Assembly (NCBI GenBank): GCA_002715405.1
Contig: PAZD01000036.1
Coordinates: 1 to 7,219 of the forward strand
Source: Acidimicrobiaceae bacterium
Lineage (GTDB): Bacteria > Actinomycetota > Acidimicrobiia > Acidimicrobiales > UBA8592
Direction of reading: 5' to 3'
DNA: 7,219 nt
A model generated the notes under the pieces. The model saw nothing but the letters and a program-made list of their open reading frames with translations, ran no database searches and was not told where the DNA came from. Below, piece by piece: positions 1 to 5,904 of this stretch (position 1 is its first letter; each line of letters opens with the position of its first letter). The translations under genes were made by a program, and so were the position numbers.

Positions 1-45
1 TCAGAACTGCTGCTATCAGAACTGCTGCTATCAGAACTGCTGCTT
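1..45. repeat. 15-base tandem repeat, three copies, inside lipoprotein tether
   Basis: The unit TCAGAACTGCTGCTA occurs at 1-15 and 16-30, and again at 31-45 with one change in the last base. On the minus strand it encodes the pentapeptide unit Ser-Ser-Ser-Ser-Asp. The repeat reaches the window edge, so the true copy number is not visible. Fifteen-base units keep the reading frame, so slippage would only change tether length. Confidence 0.9.
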
Positions 46-137
46 GAGCTATCATCATCACCCCCGCCACAACCAATGGCGAAAAGAGAAAACGCAAGCA
101 GTAGTGCGAGTATTTTCACGAATTTTGTTTTAGACAT
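1..137 (-). CDS. Lipoprotein with Ser/Asp-rich tether, 5' part only (runs off left edge)
   Basis: Only the first 45 codons are in the window, so the function is unknown. The protein starts MSKTKFVKILALLL: a short basic n-region, a hydrophobic stretch (about residues 8-22), then a lipobox-like A-I-G-C with the lipidated cysteine at residue 23. It should be exported and anchored to the outer face of the membrane. After Cys23 come Gly-Gly-Gly, Asp-Asp-Asp and then Ser/Asp repeats (SSSSD), a flexible tether. Such tethers often precede solute-binding proteins of ABC importers in Actinobacteria, but nothing here proves that. The start is supported by the signal peptide beginning right at this ATG and by a purine-rich AAAGGGG about 10 bases upstream. 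The gene is transcribed divergently from the ABC-AceK gene. Confidence 0.8.
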   Translation of the reverse strand, partial: MSKTKFVKILALLLAFSLFAIGCGGGDDDSSSSSSDSSSSDSSSS

Positions 138-240
138 TTCCACATATCCCCTTTATAAACCCAGACCTCCTGAGCTGTCTCACTAGTCTTACCGCATGAG
201 GAGTTAGACGCAAGTTCTAGAAGTGATCAAGACGTAATTT

Positions 241-270
241 CCTATACACATAGATATTTTTTCTGTTCAA
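241..270 (-). promoter_or_regulatory. Candidate sigma-70-type promoter for the lipoprotein gene
   Basis: Read on the minus strand, TTGAAC (270-265) and TATAGG (246-241) are separated by 18 bases. Each matches four of six consensus positions of the housekeeping -35 and -10 boxes. It would give a leader of roughly 100 bases before the ATG at 137. The match is modest. I saw no better candidate for this gene and none that is convincing for the plus-strand gene at 308. Confidence 0.25.
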
Positions 271-307
271 GGCGAGAAAAAGTGAAAATCTAAGGCAATA
301 TCTAATT

Positions 308-2803
308 ATGGCCGAACCCCTAGTTATTCTCGACGATGTTGGTTATAGCTATACAGACGGTGAAGGTTTAAGTGGTATAAATCTTTCGATCAATGAGGGT
401 GACCGTCTGGCAGTTGTTGGAGGTAACGGAAGCGGCAAAAGCACCCTATCAGGGATTATCACTGGCCAGCTAGAGCCAACGGAAGGCGTGATATCAGGTA
501 CTTGCCGCCGCCCTCAAGATGTGGGTAAAGCCGCTGATCTTCGGCTTTTCGATAAAAACTCTACGGTTAAAATTGTCCTCCAAGCCCTAGGAGGCGGTGA
601 ACAGCCCGAGCACACATTGGCAGCAGTCGCGTTGGGCACGGAAATTCTTTCTCGAGAGATTGGGAAACTTAGTGCAGGAGAGCGATTTAGAGTTGCTATA
701 GCTGCACAACTTGCAAATCGGCCCCCGTTGTTAGTTCTTGACGCACCTTCAGCAATGCTTGATGTAAAGTCAGCTGACACACTTGTTTCGGCCCTAAGTA
801 ACCGCAATGAAGCTTTGATCGTATTCTCTGCTGATATTACGGTTGCGATTGAGACCTGCCAGAAAGTCATTATCCTCGACCAAGGTCGAATCGTAGCAGC
901 TGGATCTACCATAGACCTGCTAACAGATAGTGAGCTTTTGAAGCAGCACGGAATAGAAATCCCCTCAGCGCTTTCCCCTAGTTGGCTTCGTCGGAGAGCG
1001 CGAGATTCCAGAGCAAATCAAAGGGAGGGGTCAATTGGTGAATTAGCTAAAAGGTGGACCTCAATTGGTGAGATTCCACTAGGAAGCATAGCTCCAGAAG
1101 TAGCCGCACGTGTTGAAGAACCCTTTGAAACGTACAGGACTGAATTTAAAAATGTCACTCGAAGGGCAGCCAAAAATTTTGTAAGCCGACAATTCTCTTC
1201 ACAGCAGATCGACGCCCAGATCCGCCTTTTACTTCATCGGCAGGGAGTTAATGTTTGTGTTGAAATGATAAAGGCTCTTCTAGGGGGTCGTGATGAAAAT
1301 GTTCGAAGAAATGTATGGGTAGATGCCAGGCACCTCTATGCTCAATCAATTGCGTGGAGGTCGGACTCTGAATTGGCAGAGACGTTCTTCAATTCAGTTA
1401 CCCGAAGGGTATTTTCAATGGTCGGGTTCGATGACGACCTTGAGTTTCGCTGGTTTGGAGGTATCGCCCTACCTATCGTTGACCCTGGACAAGGTGAGGT
1501 ATCAACCTTTCGGCTCCGGACTACTACTACCGATTTAATAAACACTGTTCTTGGTTCGTTCGACCTTGGTGCTCCTTGGATTGATAGGGAAGGGGATGCT
1601 GCCAATATCGCTGGAGCAATTGACCAACATCTTTCAGAGACATGGGAATCTACTATGCCTGTAGAAGTCGATATGCTCGAGCCTGTTTTTTACAGGAATC
1701 GTGGGGCTTACCTTGTTGGCCGGATTCGTCATCTCACCAGAGTTTCTCCTCTGGTTATACCTCTTCGATCAATGGAAAGTGGGGTTGTAGCTGATGCGGC
1801 GCTACTCACAGAAAATGCAATTAGCCGAATTTTTGGATTTACACGCTCTTATTTCCATGTAGATGCGAAAGAACCAGGGGCAATTGTTGCTTTTGTTAAG
1901 TCTCTGATCCCATTGAAACCAGTGGCAGAACTTTATACCGCCATCGGCCATAGTGCCCATGGAAAAACTAGTCTCTTCCGAGCTATTTATCGGCATCTCT
2001 CCAACTCTGCTGACCGCTTTCAACCTGCCAGAGGAGTGAAAGGCATGGTCATGACGGTCTTTACGCTTCCTTCGTTTGGTGTTGTTTTTAAAGTAATCAA
2101 AGATACATTTCCACCTTCGAAGAAAGTAACAAGGACTCAGGTGTTGGAGAAATATCAGATGGTTTTTAGCCACGACCGTGTCGGGCGTATGGTCGATGCC
2201 CAAGTTTTCGAAGATCTTGCTTTTCCTAGAGATAGGTTCGGAGATGAACTTCTAGAGGAGTTTGCTCAAGAGGCATCTCGGTCTGTGACGATTACAGAAA
2301 ATAATGTCATCTTCCACCACATTTATACAGAACGTAAGGTTTACCCTCTAGATCTATATATCGATGAAATGCCAGAAGATCTAGTAAGGAATGCCGTTCT
2401 AGACTACGGTTACGCAATTAAGGATTTAGGGTTAGCAAATATATTTCCCGGCGACCTATTTACCAAGAATTTCGGAGTTACTCGTCACGGCAGCGTTGTA
2501 TTCTACGACTATGACGAATTGGCATTCTTGGATGAAGCGAATTTCCGCCCAATTCCCGAATCTCGATCGTATGAGGATGAGATGTCTTCAGAACCTTGGT
2601 TTACAGTTGGAGCCGATGACGTGTTCCCAGAAGAATTTAAGAAATTTTTCCGATTCCCACCAAGTGTGAGTAATGAGTTTGACCGCATCCATGGGGATTT
2701 GTGTACGCCAGAAATGTGGGTTGGGCTTCAAGAACACAACAAGTCTTCAGATTCTGGAGAATTTTTCCCCTACCCTGATGAAGCTCGTTTCTACCTACCC
2801 TAG
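308..2803 (+). CDS. aceK: ABC ATPase domain fused to isocitrate dehydrogenase kinase/phosphatase (AceK)
   Basis: AceK reversibly phosphorylates isocitrate dehydrogenase and so directs isocitrate to the TCA cycle or the glyoxylate shunt; it acts in the cytoplasm. Here AceK covers residues ~260-831 (family members are about 580 residues). Regulatory-domain landmarks are AETFFNSV (357-364), FYRN (461-464), FGFTRSYF (509-516) and ELYTAIG (541-547). The kinase/phosphatase core shows the ATP loop ARGVKGMVM (574-582), Lys595 in VFKVIKD, NIFPGD with Asp716, Lys720, Asn721, then FYDYDE with Asp734 and Asp736, and EPW plus DVFPEEF (762-777). These correspond to E. coli Lys336, Asp457, Lys461, Asn462, Asp475 and Asp477 at a constant offset of 259. 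Residues ~4-215 form an ABC nucleotide-binding domain with degenerate catalytic residues. One frame runs through; no ATG, GTG or TTG codon lies between residues 212 and 319, so a separate AceK start at the junction is unlikely. The Shine-Dalgarno (TAAGG, 12 bases upstream) is weak. Confidence 0.93.
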   Translation: MAEPLVILDDVGYSYTDGEGLSGINLSINEGDRLAVVGGNGSGKSTLSGIITGQLEPTEGVISGTCRRPQDVGKAADLRLFDKNSTVKIVLQALGGGEQPEHTLAAVALGTEILSREIGKLSAGERFRVAIAAQLANRPPLLVLDAPSAMLDVKSADTLVSALSNRNEALIVFSADITVAIETCQKVIILDQGRIVAAGSTIDLLTDSELLKQHGIEIPSALSPSWLRRRARDSRANQREGSIGELAKRWTSIGEIPLGSIAPEVAARVEEPFETYRTEFKNVTRRAAKNFVSRQFSSQQIDAQIRLLLHRQGVNVCVEMIKALLGGRDENVRRNVWVDARHLYAQSIAWRSDSELAETFFNSVTRRVFSMVGFDDDLEFRWFGGIALPIVDPGQGEVSTFRLRTTTTDLINTVLGSFDLGAPWIDREGDAANIAGAIDQHLSETWESTMPVEVDMLEPVFYRNRGAYLVGRIRHLTRVSPLVIPLRSMESGVVADAALLTENAISRIFGFTRSYFHVDAKEPGAIVAFVKSLIPLKPVAELYTAIGHSAHGKTSLFRAIYRHLSNSADRFQPARGVKGMVMTVFTLPSFGVVFKVIKDTFPPSKKVTRTQVLEKYQMVFSHDRVGRMVDAQVFEDLAFPRDRFGDELLEEFAQEASRSVTITENNVIFHHIYTERKVYPLDLYIDEMPEDLVRNAVLDYGYAIKDLGLANIFPGDLFTKNFGVTRHGSVVFYDYDELAFLDEANFRPIPESRSYEDEMSSEPWFTVGADDVFPEEFKKFFRFPPSVSNEFDRIHGDLCTPEMWVGLQEHNKSSDSGEFFPYPDEARFYLP
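317..952 (+). other. Domain: degenerate ABC nucleotide-binding domain of the AceK fusion
   Basis: The domain covers residues ~4-215. Present are an A-loop aromatic near Tyr13-Tyr15, Walker A GGNGSGKST (38-46), signature LSAGE (121-125), Walker B LLVLDAPS (141-148) with Asp145, and D-loop AMLD (149-152). Altered are the general-base glutamate after the Walker B aspartate (Ala146 in LDAPS, normally LDEPT) and the switch histidine (Ala175 in FSAD, normally THD). The Q-loop glutamine expected around residues 75-78 is not evident (the sequence there is AADL). Walker A and the signature are 77 residues apart, rather short. ATP binding with little or no hydrolysis is inferred. No membrane segments are fused to it and no permease gene is nearby, so a transport role is unlikely. 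The overall style is closest to importer or ECF-type ATPases, which is a soft impression. Confidence 0.85.
1022..1081 (+). repeat. 30-base imperfect tandem repeat in the ABC-AceK linker
   Basis: Two adjacent 30-base units (1022-1051 and 1052-1081) encode residues 239-248 and 249-258, each with the pattern R-x-x-S-I-G-E. They share the exact 11-mer TCAATTGGTGA at 1031 and 1061, and both begin with AGG. The repeat lies between the last ABC strand/helix and the first AceK helix, so it probably forms part of the inter-domain linker. Confidence 0.7.
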
Positions 2804-2915
2804 AAAGAATTCATCGCTAGGTAAGAATTAGTTAATAACTGGAATAGACAGTGGTTTGAGCGGTAATTTCGGCGCACAATGGAATATGAAATGCTAACTG
2901 TGTTGGGAAAGAACC

Positions 2916-3602
2916 ATGGCACCAAAGAATCGGATCCTAGTTGCTGAAGATGATCAGGGCGTTCGTGATGCTATTGAGAGAGCGCTTACGATCGAAGGCT
3001 ATGACGTATTAATAGCTGAGGATGGTGCTCGCGCTTTGGAAATAGGTGGAGATCATTCGCCAGATCTATACCTTCTCGATGTGATGATGCCGTATGTTGA
3101 TGGTTTATCTGTATGTAGGACTTTGCGCCAGCGAGGTGATAATACTCCGATCCTTGTTCTTACTGCCCGGCATGAAATCTCCGACCGTGTCGCTGGTCTC
3201 GATGCTGGAGCCGATGACTATCTGACAAAGCCATTCGCATTGGATGAACTTTTAGCAAGGATTAGGGCGCTTCTTCGAAGGGGAACAATCGATGTCACTG
3301 ACGGCGTTCTCGAAGTGGCTGGTGTTCGACTCGATCAAAGGGCCCGAAGAGTCGAACGCGATGGGATCAGAGTTGAATTAACTAAAACTGAATTTGACCT
3401 ATTGGAACTTTTGATGCACAACGCTGGGATTGTTTTGACCCGAGATTCAATATATGACCTGATATGGGGTTATAACTTCGAAACAAATTCAAAGTCTCTC
3501 GATGTCTATATCGGATATTTACGAAGAAAAATTAACCTTGATGGGTTGCAAGATCTGATTCATACGGTTCGTGGCGTCGGCTATTGCTTTAGGGAAGCAT
3601 GA
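2916..3602 (+). CDS. OmpR/PhoB-family response regulator (MprA-like)
   Basis: This is a DNA-binding transcription regulator controlled by phosphorylation, 228 residues, the normal length for the family. The receiver domain (6-120) has the acidic pocket Glu11-Asp12-Asp13, phospho-acceptor Asp55 in LLDVMMP, Thr83 in VLTAR and Lys105 in LTKPF. The winged-helix output domain (127-226) has the characteristic LTKTEFDLLELL, the recognition helix around SLDVYIGYLRRKI and the terminal wing TVRGVGY. The ATG at 2916 is preceded by GGGAAAG a few bases upstream. The histidine kinase gene follows with a 4-base overlap, so the pair is translationally coupled. A 112-base gap separates it from the ABC-AceK stop, with no clear hairpin terminator in it, so read-through is possible. 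Similarity to mycobacterial MprA/PrrA is by general sequence character. Its target genes cannot be told from the window. Confidence 0.95.
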   Translation: MAPKNRILVAEDDQGVRDAIERALTIEGYDVLIAEDGARALEIGGDHSPDLYLLDVMMPYVDGLSVCRTLRQRGDNTPILVLTARHEISDRVAGLDAGADDYLTKPFALDELLARIRALLRRGTIDVTDGVLEVAGVRLDQRARRVERDGIRVELTKTEFDLLELLMHNAGIVLTRDSIYDLIWGYNFETNSKSLDVYIGYLRRKINLDGLQDLIHTVRGVGYCFREA

Positions 3603-4945
3603 GTTTACGAGCGCGTTTGACCATAGGAGTTGCCGCACTCGTGTCCGTGATTGTTGTTCTAACTGGCGGATTTATGTATGGAACAGCTAAATCTGAGCTA
3701 AGGGGAGAGGTTGACTCCTTTCTTGAGCAAAGGGCAGGAAGAGTCAACTCAGCAATTATTGCAAAGAACGTCGATCGACGAAATTTCGCTAATTTTGTCT
3801 TTGACGATGTTCTTTCACGGCCTGATGCCGTAACACAGTTGCTTGATGGTTCAGGTGAAATTATCTTTAGCTGGCCTGTTGAGTTACCTATCGACGAAGT
3901 AGATCTTGAATTGGCAGCTAGAAGAGGTACAAAGAGACAGATCCGTCAACGTCTTTATGATACTGACGTTGACGGGACTCACTATCGGATGCTTTCTCAA
4001 GAAATTCTTCCAGCGGGACTGATGCAAATTGGTCGAGACCTCTCGGAAGTCAATGCAGCATTAGGGGGAATAAAAAACAGAATCTTACTATTAGGCGGAG
4101 GAGGCATTCTGCTCGCTTCTATAGCTGCATGGGTATTTGCCTCGAGATTCACTAGACCAGTGGTCCGTTTAACGAAAGCTGCCGAGAAAATAGCAAGAAC
4201 ACAAGATCTGGTTGCATTCATTGAAGTAGGTGAAGGTAATAGTGAAGTTCACAGACTTGCAGAAAGTTTCAATATCATGCTGCAAGCACTCGATACTTCC
4301 AGAGCGCAACAGCGTAGGTTAATTGAAGACGCAAGTCACGAACTTCGGACACCCCTCACAAGCCTGCGAACAAACATAGAAGTACTACTCCGTTCTTCAT
4401 CTTTAGAAGAGATTGATCGATCTTCTATTCTTGCCGACCTGAAAAGAGAAACTGAAGAACTTGGAGCGCTCGTCACAGAGTTGGTAGAGCTTGCAACGAC
4501 AGCCACGCGTGAAGAGGAACTTCACACGATGAGTGATTTGGGTGAAGTGGTGCAAGAGGTTTCAGGAAAATTTGAACGAAGATCTGAACGTAAGATTTCA
4601 GTTATGGTTTACGGGGATAACTTAATACAGATACGTGTCTCCGGAATCCAAAGGGCAGTTTCAAATCTGATAGAAAACGCCATTAAATTTAGTCCTGACG
4701 GGACAAGAATCGAAATAACTGTTCAGGAAGGCCGTGTCGCCGTTCGTGATTATGGCTCCGGAGTCTCTGATGAAGATAAGCAAAGAATGTTCGATAGGTT
4801 TTTCCGGTCTACAAGTACCCGTTCTATGCCAGGTTCAGGATTAGGGCTCAGTATCGTTTCCGAGATAATACGAAGTCATGGGGGAGAAGTATTCGTCGAA
4901 GACCCAGATGATGGTGAAGGAGTGATTGTTGGATTCAAAATTTAA
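3599..4945 (+). CDS. Membrane sensor histidine kinase (MprB-like)
   Basis: This is the partner kinase of the preceding regulator: it autophosphorylates a histidine and passes the phosphate to Asp55 of the regulator. Order of parts: transmembrane segment 1 (about 7-28), an extracytoplasmic sensor region of about 130 residues (29-160), transmembrane segment 2 (about 161-182, after a Gly-rich LLLGGGGILLAS), HAMP linker (183-235), and HisKA with the H-box DASHELRTPL, phospho-acceptor His247. The ATP-binding domain follows, with N-box NLIENAIKFS (356-365), G1 DYGSG (384-388), F-box FDRFFR (398-403) and G2 GSGLGL (412-417). All motifs are intact and the length (448) is typical. The start overlaps the regulator stop (ATGA), with AGGGAAG just upstream. 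The sensor region has no family I recognise, so the signal is unknown. Its stop lies four bases from the stop of the opposing gene. Confidence 0.95.
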   Translation: MSLRARLTIGVAALVSVIVVLTGGFMYGTAKSELRGEVDSFLEQRAGRVNSAIIAKNVDRRNFANFVFDDVLSRPDAVTQLLDGSGEIIFSWPVELPIDEVDLELAARRGTKRQIRQRLYDTDVDGTHYRMLSQEILPAGLMQIGRDLSEVNAALGGIKNRILLLGGGGILLASIAAWVFASRFTRPVVRLTKAAEKIARTQDLVAFIEVGEGNSEVHRLAESFNIMLQALDTSRAQQRRLIEDASHELRTPLTSLRTNIEVLLRSSSLEEIDRSSILADLKRETEELGALVTELVELATTATREEELHTMSDLGEVVQEVSGKFERRSERKISVMVYGDNLIQIRVSGIQRAVSNLIENAIKFSPDGTRIEITVQEGRVAVRDYGSGVSDEDKQRMFDRFFRSTSTRSMPGSGLGLSIVSEIIRSHGGEVFVEDPDDGEGVIVGFKI

Positions 4946-4949
4946 ATCT

Positions 4950-5798
4950 TTATTCAGATCGCAATTTACTTAATGTTGCCCGAACAACTTCGTAATCTTC
5001 AGGGTTAGTTAGTCCCGTCCAAATTTCCTCACTGGGGAAGGTATTAACTAACAAATCTCCATTCGCCATTATGTTTCTCACTGATTCAGGAAGGAGGCAT
5101 TCGGAATCTTCCGCCGATTCGTTCTTAGATATAAATTGGCCCCATTGCTGTTCGAGTAGCGCCATGATACTGCTATGAAATCCCCACATGTTAAGAGATA
5201 CTGGGGTCTTGCTATTGAGAGAAGCTCCTGTCGCACCAGCGGTAATTTTTCCATCAGATCGATTCCCAATATTCGATGTTTCAACGATCCGTTTGAGTCT
5301 TCCGTCTTCGACCTGACATATAGCACGTGTCACTTCTCCGGTTTGAGGTAGGGTCCTAGACAACTCGAAGGTAATTAGCATGCCAGTTCCAGAAGACAAA
5401 TAAGGTAGATTCTCAGCTGCTATTTTTAACGATGAGGGACCGTAGTAGTCATCTGCATTTGCTAAGAGGAAAGCGCTGTCCTCTTGAATCGCTTTCGAAG
5501 CCGATAGGACAGCATGCGTCGTTCCCCAAGGTTTGTCTCTATGTGGGCCAAATTCGTCTTGACAAATAAAAACGCAATTATGGTTCGAGCCATGGAGATT
5601 ATCAATATGTGATCTGATATTTGACTCAATTTCACTTCTCACGATGATGACAATCTTTGCAATACCTGCTGCCTGTGCATCCCGGATGGTGAAGTCCAGA
5701 ATCGCTTCACCGTTTCCCCCCACCTCTGCTAGTTGCTTAGTGCTTCCAAAGCGACTACCTAACCCTGCCGCCATTAGAACCAGTGTCGTTTTTTCCAT
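4950..5798 (-). CDS. Nucleotidyltransferase-family protein (sugar-nucleotide pyrophosphorylase-like)
   Basis: A 282-residue protein with the Rossmann-like NTP-transferase fold seen in GlmU/GalU-type enzymes, which join an NTP and a sugar phosphate to give an NDP-sugar and pyrophosphate. The N-terminal nucleotide-binding signature is LVLMAAGLGSRFG (6-18) followed by Lys21 in TKQL. WGTTHAVL (91-98) probably contacts the base, and NADDYYG (114-120) supplies the metal-binding aspartate. NMWGF (203-207) and WTGLTNPEDYE (260-270) recall a conserved but poorly characterised subfamily of about 290 residues; the substrate is unknown. No left-handed beta-helix acyltransferase follows, unlike GlmU. The start has AGGA six bases upstream (minus strand). 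The gene converges with the histidine kinase gene, leaving no room for a separate terminator, and diverges from the FKBP gene. It may serve cell-envelope polysaccharide synthesis, which is inference. Confidence 0.85.
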   Translation of the reverse strand: MEKTTLVLMAAGLGSRFGSTKQLAEVGGNGEAILDFTIRDAQAAGIAKIVIIVRSEIESNIRSHIDNLHGSNHNCVFICQDEFGPHRDKPWGTTHAVLSASKAIQEDSAFLLANADDYYGPSSLKIAAENLPYLSSGTGMLITFELSRTLPQTGEVTRAICQVEDGRLKRIVETSNIGNRSDGKITAGATGASLNSKTPVSLNMWGFHSSIMALLEQQWGQFISKNESAEDSECLLPESVRNIMANGDLLVNTFPSEEIWTGLTNPEDYEVVRATLSKLRSE

Positions 5799-5833
5799 GA
5801 GAGTCCTATTCGATGAAGAATATTATTCTATTG

Positions 5834-5850
5834 CTTTCCACTCAGGAAAG
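5834..5850. promoter_or_regulatory. Perfect inverted repeat (operator-like) in divergent spacer
   Basis: CTTTCC (5834-5839) and GGAAAG (5845-5850) form perfect 6-base arms around the 5-base centre ACTCA. The element lies in the 106-base spacer between two divergent genes. On the minus strand a -10-like TAGAAT (5829-5824) lies just downstream; on the plus strand a weak TTTCCA/TATTAA pair (5835-5840, 5859-5864) overlaps the left arm. Placement suits an operator shared by both genes, but short palindromes also arise by chance. There is no T-run, so a terminator is unlikely. Confidence 0.35.
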
Positions 5851-5904
5851 ATGGAAACTATTAATTCCCTACTACCATGCTGGTGAGTTAAGGAAGAATG
5901 AAGC

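Noticed and set aside
1..45. CRISPR array.
   Set aside because: The repeats are directly adjacent, have no spacers, and are in-frame coding sequence of a Ser/Asp tether.
514..912. Open minus-strand frame of 132 codons inside the ABC domain region.
   Set aside because: It is antisense to strongly supported ABC motifs and has no recognisable domain or ribosome binding site. The same applies to the minus-strand frames at 1342-1605, 1802-2203 and 3997-4221.
308..952. ABC domain as part of a transporter.
   Set aside because: There is no transmembrane segment in the gene, no permease gene in the window, and the catalytic Glu and His are missing.
930..1100. The ABC-AceK gene might be two genes joined by a sequencing error or an assembly chimera.
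   Set aside because: The frame is continuous, the linker is ordinary coding sequence, no stop or start codon sits at the junction, and no Shine-Dalgarno plus start precedes the AceK part. Read data would be needed to exclude a chimera fully.
1946..1975. GHSAHGKTSL in the AceK part resembles a P-loop.
   Set aside because: It falls in the conserved AceK stretch ELYTAIG...HGKT and lacks the GxxxxGK[ST] spacing; the real ATP loop of AceK follows at residues 574-582.
2831..2839. GTTAATAAC palindrome after the AceK stop as a terminator.
   Set aside because: The arms are only four bases, AT-rich, and not followed by a T-run.
2856..2890. TTGAGC and TATGAA as a promoter for the response regulator.
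   Set aside because: The spacing is 23 bases, too long for a normal sigma-70-type promoter.
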